From contig CP142459.1 in assembly GCA_038049695.1 (NCBI GenBank), positions 71,790,501 to 71,854,500 on the forward strand: DNA of 64,000 bases. The letters run 5' to 3'. Within the stretch, counting starts at the first letter, position 1; each line of letters starts with the position of its first letter. Shown in pieces: positions 35,518 to 47,233 of this stretch. Both the position numbers and the translations under genes were made by a program. This DNA comes from Cinnamomum chago. Lineage: Eukaryota > Streptophyta > Magnoliopsida > Laurales > Lauraceae. The notes under the pieces are model-generated. The model ran no database searches and had not been told where the DNA came from. It was given only the letters and a program-made list of their open reading frames with translations.

Positions 35518-37216
35518 ATATGCAGTTGATGTTCATCAATTTCAATTTACTTTGATGCGCTGGAGAGCATGGGAGCATCTCATGTTCGTCCGTAACTTTT
35601 GTGGCCTTTGAAAATGACACAACTAACCTTTGTGGGAAACTGGAATTTCTCTTGACAAAAAAATTAAGAAATGATTTTGTCATTTGATTCCTCTTTACCG
35701 TCGATGTGAAAGTGTTATGATGAATAAAAGATTTCAAGAAATAATCCAAATTTCCATGATAGGTATCCACCAAAATTTCAAAGTTCCATGATAGATTTTG
35801 TCAGATCGCAAGGGAAGATTGCCCCGGAACATTTTAGATCATCATCAAGCCGATGGCTCACATGATTTGAAGCCAATGTAAGTTAAAATCTTTCACTTAT
35901 ATTTATTTTTCTTTAATTGAAGGTTTTTTCTTATTAGTTGACGGCATACAGCTCTCATGTGGTCCAGCTCATGGGGCCCATTTTGATGACTGCTTATCAG
36001 TGGGGTTGGTTTGATGGAAATGTGTTCTTATGGCGAAGGGTCAATAAAAAAAAAAAGCCTCGTCAAATGATTATAGCCATAGATTTATTGGCCTTAAAAT
36101 TTAGTATTTTCTTTTAACTACACGTTTCCTTAAAATCCAATCCGTGGTGAATTAAGTTTTGATGCCGGATCATGGGGACTGGGAGAGTGAAAGGGTCTAC
36201 ACTAATTAAAGGTGGGCCCAAACGGGCCCTCAGGGAGTTGGACTCAGTTTGTACAAGTTTTTATTTTTGGGTTACTAACATGCTTGGCATTGAAAAAAAT
36301 CGAAGAGGGGGACAGAGTCAAGGGCTAGCTAGGGGACCAGTAAGACCAACAGGTTATAGGGGCATTCTCGTAATTGCGAGAATAATAGTAAATGAAGCAT
36401 TACCTTACACTGCCACGTGATAATATTACACCATGCCACCACCGAATCTCTTTATGAGGTCAAAGGAGACATTGACAATGAGACGACACCTACTACATTT
36501 AATACTCACCCAACTCAGATGTTCTTTTATTAAATAGAAAGATCCTCTCCCTTTAAAATTAGAATATTTGGCCAAGAACAGTGAACAAAAGAACACTACA
36601 CAATCTTTGATGCAGTCCCACTTAGATTCATGAGATCAAAGGGTTAGGTGTAATAAGTTTGGAAGGTCCCAACATGGACTATAATGGGGCTAACTATCAC
36701 TATGGTGATGATCACAGCTATTTATTTAAGGGGCCTTGTATTCTCACTTGATCTTGATTTGCTGGCATAAGGTGCATGTACGTGGGTTTTCTCTCCTCTT
36801 CATAAAAGAAAACTAACACATAGAGTTATATGACAAAAAGAGAAGTGGAAGAACGAGAAAGGGTGAGGAACTGCTTGCACATTGAGGCATTGAGCAAAGT
36901 GGAAGGGTGCCAAGTGGCCAGTGTGGGCGTCTCAGATTCGATAGCAATGGTATGGTTCTATGAAAAGTACTTTGCATCGTGTCTAACGCACCGAGCCACC
37001 GACTCATCGACCGACCACAGAATCGACTAAAGAGCACGGGATGAAGGAATTGTTACTCTAATATTGCCATCTGATTAATAATAAAAGACATTTTTTTTTT
37101 AATGCTGGGACTAATTTTCACCTTGTAATGGCAATGGCCCGATTTTCCCCAGCGGCTCTCTAAATAATTTGTAAAACCTATTATAGTAGTTTTACTCACT
37201 TTTTTTTTTTTTTACT
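35518..37216. other. PROPEP-like upstream region and intergenic DNA
   Basis: Two TTGAC W-box cores lie at 35652-35656 and 35938-35942, upstream of the minus-strand PROPEP-like gene. W-boxes bind WRKY factors and are common in PROPEP promoters, but two cores are near chance level. The remaining sequence shows no gene or element that I can define. Confidence 0.35.
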
Positions 37217-37225
37217 TATATTGTT

Positions 37226-38590
37226 GCGGATTTTACTGAATTTTTTTTCGAAATATAGACATTTATCCCAAAAGGTTTTCGCAAATTTTATAGTACTAAT
37301 GAGGTTCTCTTGTCAAATTTTTATAATTTTTTATACTTTTTCTGAGCGACGCTAGTATCACCATGAGCATCAAAACATCTCCTAATATTTTCTTCTTCTT
37401 CTCCTCCTCCTATTTCTACGGCCATATGGGATTTAAAAAGAGGAAACATTGGTTTTTTTTGGGGGGGGGGGCTTCCCCATCATGTTTATTTTTTTGAACT
37501 ATAAAAAATATCCACATGCTAACTCTAAAGCTCGTGTGAAGATGGTACTCCTGCTTAAGGCCTAGTGTGGGTTTTGAGTTCAACTCTGAGATGAGTTTGT
37601 GACTAGCTCATCAATTTTAAAAAGAATTATTATTTGCAAGTATTAACTTCCCAATTTCTATGAAAAATCGGATTTGCTTGTCTTGGAGAAGTAAGTAGTT
37701 GATCTGAGTTTTGGTTTTTGGAGCTCAGTTAAAACCAAATTGATATATTGGATTTGGTAAATCAGGGAGCTTCAATTCATCCATTTTCAGGGAATTCTTG
37801 GTTGGGTTGAAAATATGGTGCATGCACACATCTCTGCTAATTGGTTTATCTGGCAGAGCAGGCAGGATGGTGGAAGTCTACTTAATGTAGTCTATCTTTC
37901 GGTGCCATCCCAAACTCATGGCTGAATTTAGTTAGTGCTTGCATCTTACCTACATCCGATCAATTCACAACTTGGGTGTATGTTCATATGCATTCATAGC
38001 TGACCCCAGCTATATTGGGTAGAGAAGTTGAGAGAAGAGATGGGGGAAGGTAGAAAAGTAAGGAAAGGGAGAGGTACGTGCACAGGCGTGGGTGCAGGGG
38101 AGGAGAAGAAGGAGGGAAGGAAAGAAGAGAAGGGGGAAACAAATAAAAAAAGATGAGGAGGCAGTGGGTGTGCAGGGGAGGCAACGAGGGTGGTGCATCT
38201 GGTGGGTGTGTGCAGGTGGTGGCGGGGGTAAGTGCAGGGTGAGTGCAGGTGGGGAGGAAGAGAAAGAGGAGGAGGAAGAAGAGAAAGAAAGGAAAAGAAA
38301 AGAGGGGAAGAAGAAGGTGGGGAAGGGCAGAGTGGTGCAGTGAGGGAGAGAGAGAGAGGGAGAGAAAGAAAGAGAGAAAGAAGGAGGTGCTAGTGGATGG
38401 GTGTGCTAGGAGATGCAGGGAAAGGTGGGTGTGACGAGCGACGCTAGCGTCGCCCATTCGTCGCCCGTGGTGACACTATCGTCACTTAGAAAAAATATCA
38501 AAAAATTGACGAGAGGACCTCATTAGTACTACAAAATTTGTGATTTCGGGATAAATAGCTATATTTTAGGATTTTTCCAGTAAAATCCTC
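37226..38590. mobile_element. Mutator-like element (MULE) with long TIRs and 9-bp TSD
   Basis: Perfect 9-bp target duplication TATATTGTT at 37217-37225 and 38591-38599. Ends are GCGGATTTTACTG and the complement GAGGATTTTACTG. The similarity continues inward for about 145 bp on each side (37226-37370 against 38440-38590), including AGTACTAATGAGGT and ACGCTAG. These are Mutator-superfamily hallmarks. The 1365-bp element has no transposase. Its interior contains a G-run near 37465 and a purine-only-like stretch (38030-38430). Confidence 0.85.
38030..38430. repeat. Purine-rich (GGAGGAAG) tract inside the MULE
   Basis: About 400 bases are almost entirely G and A on the plus strand with interspersed GTGCAGG words. 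It makes long low-complexity frames on both strands (Lys/Glu/Arg and Pro/Ser/Leu) that I do not regard as genes. Confidence 0.75.
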
Positions 38591-38911
38591 TATATTGTTC
38601 CACTCTCATCTTTTTTCTTAAAATTGTGTCACCCCCACTCACTCCTATTGAAGTCATCACTGCCTCAAGCACACGTGATGTTAATTAGATTAGGATTACA
38701 TTTACTTTTCTAATTTATTAAGGTCTTTATTTCGGTAATAGTCTATTTTATTAGGTTGCCCAATTTAGTTGGGAACTTGCTTCTCAATAGTATCTTAGGA
38801 TCGATCCCTAAGTATCCTATGAGAGCAAATCTTATATGCAGGGATGGAGTTTCTTACTATGGGAGTGGAATTTCCACTGTTGGGGTAGGTCTTGTCTTCA
38901 GGGACCGAGTC

Positions 38912-39349
38912 ACCCTCCGTTTGGGAAGGGGAGAGGGGAGGGGAGGGAAAATTTGAGGGGGAAGGAAAATGAAGGGGAGGGGAGGGAAAATTAATTTTAT
39001 CTCCTCTTGTTTGGAAAGTCAAAAAGTAGGGGGAAGAAAAGTGAAAAAGTAGGATTTTGTTTGTTTGTGAGATAGAGAGAAAATTATCGTTTTGTCCTTA
39101 CTTTTGTAAAAGCTTTGAAATTATCTTTTACATATAAAGGGCAATTTAGTCATTTTGTCCATTTCCCCCTCCTTTCCCCTATTTCCCCCCCCCCCCCCCC
39201 CCCTCCTTTTTTTTTTTTTTGGGGGGGGGGTGGGTGGGGGAGGATTTTTTCACCCTTTTCCCCCCCAACCCCATCCCCCCCCCCCCCATTTTCCCTCCCC
39301 CCTTCCCCAAACACCATCAAAAAAATTTTCTCCCCCACTTTCCCCCCCT

Positions 39350-39383
<34 letters not shown>

Positions 39384-39406
39384 TTCCCCCCTTCCCAAAC
39401 GGAGGG
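38912..39406. mobile_element. MITE with perfect 20-bp TIR and homopolymer runs
   Basis: The left end ACCCTCCGTTTGGGAAGGGG is the exact reverse complement of the right end at 39387-39406. The element is 495 bp with no coding capacity. The interior has long C runs (about 39186-39202 and 39352-39380) and a G run near 39221. Target duplication is unclear (TC/TA flanks), so the superfamily is not assigned. Confidence 0.75.
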
Positions 39407-40367
39407 TAATGGTTCCCCCATCCTCTCAACCCCTAACCCCTTCCCTATCTGGGCTCTTAATGTTTTATTTAGAGAATTGAAGGGAGCGAAAACAACTTCA
39501 CTATTTAAATAACTAGGACTCCAAGAGACTTGCTCATGCAAGGAGTGGGGAAGGCCAGAACTGGGCTAGAGGTGGGGTTGCAAACGAGCAACCCCTCGTT
39601 CTCACCTTTGTTAATTTAGTAGTCATTCACTGCTCTTCTATTTGATTTACTATTTTCCTCCTCATTAAGAAAATGATCTTGGTAAAGGACAACTACATAA
39701 TATGTGAAGATAGGATGACCTAACGTTTGGCCAACCCTTAATTCACCTGACAGTTTCGTCGCTTCTAGTCTTGTGTGTGCATTTAGGTGGACATGGAGCA
39801 AACTCACACATTGATTAAAGAAGAGTAAAACTTGGTTCTTTCATAATTTCGAAGGCCCTTAATATTTTATTTCAGGAAATATGTAACATATCTATTGTTC
39901 TTGAACTCCACCGCATCTTTTGTGCATTCTTAGGCTTTGATTTGCCCAACTTAATTGGAGTCTCTACGTTTATATCTTTAATTCCTAGATTCAGTTTCCA
40001 ATACACGGAAAGTTACTTGACCGTCGTCTCTGAAAATTAGCCTCCGATATATTCTTCACTTGTATATAACTACTTAGAGAAATACAATCCTAGAAATCAA
40101 AACATGAAACATAACCAAATTTATGTAGGTAAAAGTACTTGGTCGGGCATTATTACATGCAACTTGCAAGCATCCTATTAGAAGTTGCTCATTAGATCAA
40201 TGGTAAGTGTAGGTATTTGGGTGTACAATGAATTACATTTGATCCATCGTCATTTCCATAAACCAATAATTCACAAAAATGCAGGATAGTTCCATTGCAT
40301 TCCACCCATTTTACCGTTTTGTAGGGGCGAAAAAGCTTAACAAATAATTAACCTTTGTGGTAGTCCG
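39407..40367. other. Intergenic, no gene seen
   Basis: AT-rich sequence without recognisable frames, repeats or RNA genes. Confidence 0.5.
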
Positions 40368-40730
40368 GTAGAGGAGTAAACGCGCTGAGTTGAGCTGAGA
40401 CGAGCCTAGCCAAGGCTGACCTCAATCTCTGCTATCTGAGTCAAAGCTCAAAGGCTTTAGGATTCAAGCTTGGGCTTGATTATAAATGAGACAAGAACTT
40501 GGGCTGGATCATACCATGTTTATGTACATTAACGGGCAAAGCGTAGCCAAGGCTTGAACTTTGGCCCGGGGTCATATTAAATTGTTGATCGTGCCGAATT
40601 CGAGCCTGAGCTCCAGATAAGACTTCAATCAAGTGAGTTTGACTTGTAAGCAAATCAAATTGAGTCGGGTCAAGCTTGAACTGACCCCAACCGAGGGAGT
40701 TGAGCTGGCTCAACGGATTGATAGCCCTAC
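40368..40730. mobile_element. Possible hAT-like MITE
   Basis: The left end GTAGAGGAGTAAACGCG and the complement of the right end GTAGGGCTATCAATCCG are similar. The interior is full of GAGCTGAG/TTGAGC words, a layout common in plant hAT-type MITEs. The copia element inserted 45 bp to its right. The target duplication is weak. Confidence 0.35.
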
Positions 40731-40775
40731 CAAGTCAACAAAGAGACCCCTTAACAGTGGTCCTGTGGTTGATGT

Positions 40776-41044
40776 TGTTGTGATTGTGTGTACGGAAGCG
40801 TGCGATCAACAAGCAAACCAAAACAATCAAGCCACACAAAATACAGATTTACGTGGTTCGGTGATTTCACACCTACGTCCACGGACAAAGCTCGTCTTCT
40901 TCTTCTTTACTATTCAGAGTTTTTTCTCCTCTTAGGGCTACAACCAAAAGAGATTATAAATAGTATTAACAAAGACTAAATTATCCATCAACCCTAATAC
41001 AAAAGAATTGGGCCTAAAAAGGAGCCAAAACCCAAAACCCAACA
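40776..41044 (-). repeat. Copia 3' LTR
   Basis: 269 bp, starting TGTTGTGATTG and ending AACCCAACA on the plus strand. It differs from the other LTR at five positions. It lies next to the polypurine tract. Confidence 0.96.
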
Positions 41045-41056
41045 AATCTCCACCTT
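41045..41056 (-). other. Copia polypurine tract
   Basis: On the element strand AAGGTGGAGATT directly precedes the 3' LTR. It primes plus-strand DNA synthesis in LTR elements. Confidence 0.85.
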
Positions 41057-41147
41057 GGCGAGATTTGCAGGTCACAAACATTTTCCACCTTGGCATGCAA
41101 TCACACGCCTCCAAATGCGCCCGTAGGCGCCATACACCCGAAGGTGC

Positions 41148-44100
41148 TCAAAATCGCAGGATATTGATCAAGTCCAAGTAATGCTTAAACTTGACCCCAG
41201 TCACAACCTTAGTCAGCATATCTGCGGGGTTATCAGCAGTTGCGATCTTCTTAAGAAGTATATTCCTTCATCAACAATCTCCCGCACAAAATGATACCGT
41301 ACGTCGATGTGTTTCGTACGTGAATGATGAACCTGATCCTTTGTCAAACAAATTGCACTCTAACTATCACAATGGACATCCATGTGCTCCTGAAAGATCC
41401 CCATGTCATCAAGCAAACCTTGAAGTCAAATGGCCTCCTTAATAGCCTCTGTCACCGCCATGTACTCTGCCTCAGTAGTCGACAAAGCAACTGTAGACTG
41501 TAACGTTGACCTCCAACTCACCGGTCCCCTTGCAAGTGTGAACACATAACCTGTTGTAGACCGGCGCTTATCCAAATCACCAGCGTAATCAGAATCCACA
41601 TATCCAACCACATGCTGACCAATGCTGTCATCCCGCTGAAACACCAAACCAACATCCACGGTACCCAGAATGTACCGTAGGATCCATTTCACAGCTTGCC
41701 AGTGCCCTCTCCCTGGATCATGCATATATCTGCTCACTATACTAACAGCTTGTGAAATGTCGGGCCTAGTACACACCATCGCATACATCAAACTACCAAC
41801 AACACTCTGATAAGGAACATGAGCCATGTACTGACGCTCATCATCCGTGCTAGGAGACATAGTAGCACTAAGCTTGAAGTGAGAGGCAAGAGGTGTACTT
41901 ACAGGTTTTGTTTTTGCATCCATACCAAAACGCTGTAGTATCTTCTTCAAATACTGTTTCTGCGACAGACAAACCTTGCCTTCCACCCTGTCTCTCTGAA
42001 TTTCCATACCAAGTATCTTCTTGGCTTCCCCCAGATCCTTCATCTCAAATTCAATACTCATTTGAGTCTTCAATTTTTCAATCTCCACCTTGCTCTTAGA
42101 AGCTATAAGCATATCATCGACATATAAGAGCAAATAAATGAAGGTTCCATTCTGTAGTTCGCGATAGTAGACACAATGATCAAAAGAACTCCGTGTGTAC
42201 TTCTGCCCAATCATAAACTTGTCAAATCGTTTGTACCACTGTCTCGGAGATTGTTTCAAACCATACAACGATTTTTTCAGTTTACAAGCCAAATGTTCTT
42301 TACCAGCAACCTTATACCCATCTGGTTGGGTCATGTAGATCTCCTCATTCAAATCACCATGCAAAAATGCAGTTTTAACATCGAGTTGCACTAACTCAAG
42401 ATCAAACTGTGCAACCAAGGCTAACAAAATGCGAATAGAAGAATGCTTCACAACGGGAGAAAATACCTCATTGTAGTCAATGCCTTCCTTCTGTGCGTAG
42501 CCTTTAGCCACCAATCTAGCCTTGTACCTGACACTGTCCTTTCCTGGAGATCCTTCCTTCATGGTGTAGACCCATTTGCACCCAATTGCTTTCTTCCCCG
42601 TAGGTAACTGTACGAGCTCCCAAGTGTCATTCTTATGAAGAGATTTCATTTCCTCATCCATTGCATTCTGCCACTCTACACTTTCTAAATGTCTCTTTGC
42701 TTCTTTGTAGGTAGTAGGAACACATTCTTCAACCATTGGAAGTGCATATGCCACCATGTCAGTGAACCGTTGAGGTTTTCGAATATTCCTTTTTGGTTTA
42801 CTAGTTGCAATAGAATCTGCTTGCTCTTGTGGAGGCTCTTGGGCTGGAGTCTCCTCCTCATCTGTATCATCATCCTCTGACTTAACTTGGATGACATCAA
42901 ACTCCACCTGTTTCGATTTACCATTGGCCTTGCTCTCCTCCTGAGAGTCATTTTGCTTGTTCTGTTTACACATAGCAGCTTCATCAAAAGTCACATCCAT
43001 GCTCAAAACAAGTTTCTTTGAATCGGAACATCATAGCCGGTATCCTTTCACACCACTGCTGAAACCCAAGAATATAGCTTTCTTGGCCCTTGGATCCAAC
43101 TTACTCTCTGTTACATGGTAATAAGCAGGACAACCAAATATATGCAATTTATCATAATCAGTAGCGGGTTTTCCAGACCATACCTCAATGGGTGTTTTTC
43201 CATCAATCGCAGCAGAAGGTAACATGTTGATGAGATGACATGCATAAGCAACTGCCTCACCCCAAAATGCTTTGCCTAGTCCGGAATTAGACAACATACA
43301 CCGAACTTTCTCCAATATAGTGCGGTTCATGCGTTCTGCCACCCCATTCTGTCGCGGAGTCCCACTAACTGTGAAGTGCCTCACGATCCCCTCATCCTGA
43401 CATACTTGTAAGAACGGATCGGACTTGTACTCTCCACCATTATCTGACCTGAGCCTTTTGATCTTCCTGCCAGTCTGTGTTTCAATCATTTTCTTCCACT
43501 TCAAGAACACATTCAAAACTTCATCCTTGTGCTTCATGACGTACACCCATACTCTTCTGGAGAAGTCATCAACGAATGTAACAAAGTAGTGCATACCTCC
43601 CAAAGATGCCACCTTGGTAGGACCCCATACATCCGAATGAACATAGTCTAGTGTGCCTTGAGTGCGATGGATCGCGGTGCCAAACTTCACTTTTGTCTGC
43701 TTGCCAAAAACACAATGTTCACAAAATCCTAACTTGCAGGTCTTTGCACCTTTCAACAAACCTTGCTTAACCAAACCCTGCAATGCTCTCTCCCCAGCAT
43801 GCCCTAGACGCATGTACCATAATCTGGTAGTGTCTGTAACAGTCTCATTCGAGCTATCAGATACTGTTGTTGCTCCACCTACAACTGTACTCCCTTGTAA
43901 GAAATATAAATTGCCTCTTCGGACACCCTTCATCAACACAAGTGCACCATAAACAACTTTTAGAACTCCACCTTCTACGGTAATCTTGAAGTCTTTGGAG
44001 TCTAAAGCACCTAATGAGATGAGATTCTTTTTCAAGTCCGGTACATACCGAACATCTGTCAAAACTCTAACTGCTCCATCATGTATTTTCAAACGGATTT

Positions 44101-45097
44101 TTCCTATCCGTTTTATTTTGCAGGCACTATCATTTCCCATCAAAACTGTTCCACCATCCAACTCTTGAAAGCTAGAAAACCATTCCCTGTTGGGACACAT
44201 ATGATAGGTACAACCCGAGTCTAAAATCCACTCGTCAGAATGGCATACCAATGAAGAAATAGTCAAACTAAATTCAGAATCATCATCCCCATTGTGTCCA
44301 ATGTTTGCAACAGGTTTATCTTTGTCCTTAATTTTCAATTTTGGACAATCCTTCTTCCAATGCCCTTTTTTGTGACAAAATGCACATTCATCTTTTGCAG
44401 GTGGTTTTGATTTTCCTCTTGACTTAGAACGAGATTTTCTACCAGATTTCCTATCATCTGATCTTCCTCTTACTGTCAATGCATCAGACGATGAATCCCT
44501 ATGGGCCTGTTTGTCCTTCTTCCGATATTCATTATTCATCAAAGCAGCAGACACAACATCATATTTAACATCAGTCTTCCCGTTGATCAAAGTGTGGGTA
44601 AAATGATCATAACTATCGGGAAGCGAATTCAGAAGAAGTAATGCCTTATCCTCATCATCAACTTTCACATCAATGTTTATCAAATCAGCAATAATCTTAT
44701 TAAAATCATCGAGATGTTCGGTCATAGAAATACCTTGGCGATACTCGAAGCGGAAAAGTTTCTTCTTCAAATAGATCCGATTCTCCAAGCTCTTGGTCAT
44801 ATACTTTTCCTCTAATTTCTGCCACAACTCTTTTGCAGAGGTTTCTCTCATCACCGAGTATTTCTGATCCTTCGCGAGACATAATCTGATGGTGCTACAT
44901 GCCTGACGATTGATCTTCTGCCATTCCTTATCTTCCATCTCTGAGGGTTTATCCTCCAGAGTAATTTCCAACTGTTGTTGGCTTAGAACATCTCTAACCT
45001 CACATTGCCACATACCAAAGTTATTGGTACCATCAAATTTCTCGACTTCAAATTTTGCATTCGAGATAGTTGTCTTTGTCAATGATGAGCTTGCCAT
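41148..45097 (-). pseudogene. Copia gag-pol polyprotein, interrupted
   Basis: Starts at MASSSLTK (45097). The first open part (to 43031, 688 aa) has a UBN2-type gag, a CCHC zinc knuckle (C238-C251), the protease motif DSG (293-295), GAG-pre-integrase and an integrase core with D489, D552 and E588. A TGA at 43031-43033 falls in the linker after integrase where Trp is usual. The same frame reopens to 41426 with reverse transcriptase (YVDD at residues 295-298 of the second part) and most of RNase H. Further breaks are TGA at 41426-41428, TAG at 41360-41362 and a one-base frameshift near 41250-41262. The integrase zinc finger has Tyr where its first His is expected (LWYMRLGH). The frame would have ended at 41148. 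Confidence 0.95.
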
Positions 45098-45938
45098 TTT
45101 TTTTTCTGTTTTCCAAATTATCAATCCACTCCGTTCGGATCGTAGACCTCGTCGATACGAATCCAACAAAAAAAACGGAGCTCAATTTTGAGTCCGGATG
45201 GCTCCAGAAGCTGCAAAACAATTCTGACCATCAATCTGGTCAAACCTGCTGTTTGGCTGTACTGCTGGGTGTCTGACGTCAGTGATGTTGGCTGAATACT
45301 GAACTGGGCTTCTACGAGGTGGGCCAGGTCGAACCGACCCGTAAACTGAACCTGAAACCGACCTGAACAGGTCTTCTTCTTCAACTAGGTCCTGTAACAG
45401 AACCTAATGGAGACTCTTTCGTCTCTCTTCCTCTATGACAATGAAGCACCACCAACGATGGCAGCGATGGGCAGTGGCCGGTAGTCCTCCTTCTCCGGTC
45501 AAGTTCCGCCGAAGATGGCGACGGGCGGCAAACGACGACCCCGACGATGATGGTGACAAGCGACGGTGGCGGTCCTCTTCTCCGGCGAAGGTCTGTGCAG
45601 CAGCCGAAAAAAAAACAATTGGTTTTATGCAACTGACTAATTTATCTCCTCTGTGCACTGCTGCAACAATCTGAACCAGGATTTCTTCTCCCTTGGAGAC
45701 TAACAAAACCAATGGCCTGTTCGATCTACTCTGATCAATAAAGGGCGTGGCCCACTGCTGTGATTAAAAGAACCTTGTCTTCTCTTAATATGCAAGATCC
45801 GACCTCCTGCACCTCCCAAAATGCGTGGCTGCTGTTCCCTGTTCCAATAGAGAGATCAACTTCGTCGTCCTCGGTGTGAGATCGGGCCTTCTCCGATATC
45901 CTATCCGATCTGCGCCGTTGATCGCGTACCACAACAAT
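45098..45938 (-). other. Copia untranslated leader
   Basis: Stretch between the primer-binding site and gag start. It carries no conserved frame. Short frames on both strands here are of low complexity. Confidence 0.7.
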
Positions 45939-45950
45939 GCTCTGATACCA
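45939..45950 (-). other. Copia primer-binding site
   Basis: On the element strand TGGTATCAGAGC, three bases after the 5' LTR. It is complementary to the 3' end of initiator-Met tRNA, as usual for plant copia elements. Confidence 0.92.
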
Positions 45951-45953
45951 ATT

Positions 45954-46222
45954 TGTTGTGATTGTGTGTGCGGAAGCGTGCGATCAACAAGCAAACCAAA
46001 ACAATCAAGCCACACAAAACACAGATTTACGTGGTTCGGTGATTTCACACCTACATCCACGGACAAAGCTCGTCTTCTTCTTCTTTACTATTCAGAGTTT
46101 TTTCTCCTCTTAGGGCTACAACCAAAAGAGATTATAAATAGTATTAACAAAGACTAAATTATCCCTCAACCCTAATACAAAAGAATTGGGCCTAAAAACG
46201 AGCCAAAACCCAAAACCCAACA
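45954..46222 (-). repeat. Copia 5' LTR
   Basis: 269 bp, same ends and length as the partner at 40776. It is followed by the GATGT target duplication. Confidence 0.96.
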
Positions 46223-46290
46223 GATGTGTCCTAATTCAGCATAAAGAATGCAAAGGATATCGGGACACCATGTTGAAAAACCACTATCAG

Positions 46291-46474
46291 TAACCGCAAA
46301 GGATAACTCGGTTGGCCCAAGACCACGATTTACACACCAAGATTGTAGGTTCAAAACTGCATTATCAAACTGGGGTTATAGGAGAGTTTATTTGACTTCC
46401 CTCTTGCTCCCAATTGGATTAATCTAGCTCAAAGGATCGGGAACCTTCCCATAATATAAAAAAAAAAAAAAAAA
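46291..46474 (+). mobile_element. tRNA-derived SINE next to the copia element
   Basis: A-box TAACTCGGTTGG (about 46304) followed by CCAAGACCACGATTT, B-box-like GTAGGTTCAAAAC (about 46346), and a 3' poly(A) run. Flanks CCACTATCAG (46281-46290) and CCACTAGCAG (46475-46484) form a 10-bp target duplication with one mismatch, extended by A residues. Confidence 0.78.
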
Positions 46475-46759
46475 CCACTAGCAGAATGCTCAATTAGAAT
46501 ATCTGGACACCTTTAATCATCTATTATGATCAGCTCAGATTTTAGTGTAAAGTTGGACTCATCAGCTCAATATTTCTTTTTTAAGCCAAAAGGCTCACAC
46601 GACCCGGACAGTAGAATATGATATTGCCAGAGGCCAAAGCATGTGACAATGCTCTTTAATACTGAATTGTAAATAAGCACCGCCAGCCCTCTCTTCCATC
46701 TTCCATGTCGTAGAAACAAGAGAGCTGTTCTACTTCTCCAGGGTTCAGCTGCCGCTTCT

Positions 46760-47187
46760 ATGCTCATGGAGAAACTCACCCAAGCCTTCAAGAGAATGTA
46801 TTGCAACCTCCGAAATCGCTGGTCTCAAAACAAAGGTTAGAGAGAGACCTTTCATGACTTCTCTTTACCAACTTTATCATATGAAATAAACCCCATTTTT
46901 CATTTGTTCTTCTCTTGAATGTTATGGTTTCTGTTCAGGAAATAAAGATGGGGAGGACCCCAAGTTGAAATCAGTACAGGTTTGTCTTGTTTTTTTGGGT
47001 TTCCATGTTTTATTTTCTTTCTTTCCTAATTGGGTTTGCTATTCTCCATTCAAATAAGATGGGCTAATTAGTTTTTTTTGTTATCTTTCAATTCTCTCAG
47101 GCAATAGAAAGAGAGATCCGCGTATCAGCAGTAAGAGGTCCAAAGCGCCCAGTTGTATCCAAGGGTCCTCCTCCTCAAACCAATTGA
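46760..47187 (+). CDS. Unrecognised small three-exon gene, 67 aa
   Basis: Exons are 46760-46835, 46939-46979 and 47101-47187. They join in phase through GT-AG introns (AAAG|GTTAGA, TTCAG|GAAAT, ACAG|GTTTGT, CTCAG|GCAAT) to give 67 aa plus a TGA. The protein is basic. Exon 1 contains MEKLTQAFKRMYCNLRNRW, exon 2 an acidic/lysine stretch KDGEDPKLKSVQ, and exon 3 a positively charged tail VRGPKRPVVSKGPPPQTN. There is no signal peptide, membrane segment or domain that I can name. The second Met (MEKL) could also be the start. A run of A follows the stop at 47212-47233. The splice logic supports a gene, but the function is unknown. It could also be a fragment of a longer gene. Confidence 0.6.
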
Positions 47188-47233
47188 AGCAAATAAACCC
47201 TGTAATAAAATTAAAAAAAAAAAAAAAAAAAAA

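Larger units (their letters stand above)
40776..46222 (-). mobile_element. Complete Ty1/copia LTR retrotransposon (Tork type), disabled
   Basis: 5447-bp element on the minus strand, flanked by a perfect 5-bp target duplication GATGT (40771-40775 and 46223-46227). LTRs are 269 bp each. The minus-strand order is 5' LTR, primer-binding site, leader of about 840 bp, gag-pol, polypurine tract, 3' LTR. Domain order gag, protease, integrase, reverse transcriptase, RNase H is the copia order. The LTRs differ at five sites that I can count (about 1.9%), so insertion is recent on an evolutionary scale, yet the polyprotein is broken in several places. Confidence 0.96.

Noticed and set aside
35381-35773. 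130-aa minus-strand open frame overlapping the PROPEP-like gene
   Set aside because: It overlaps PROPEP exon 1 in another frame, has no recognisable domain and no splice context.
37984-38457. 157-aa minus-strand open frame rich in Ser, Pro and Leu
   Set aside because: Low-complexity translation of the purine-rich tract in the MULE; the opposite strand is equally open.
39115-39541. Proline- and glycine-rich open frames on both strands
   Set aside because: Translations of C and G homopolymers in the MITE.
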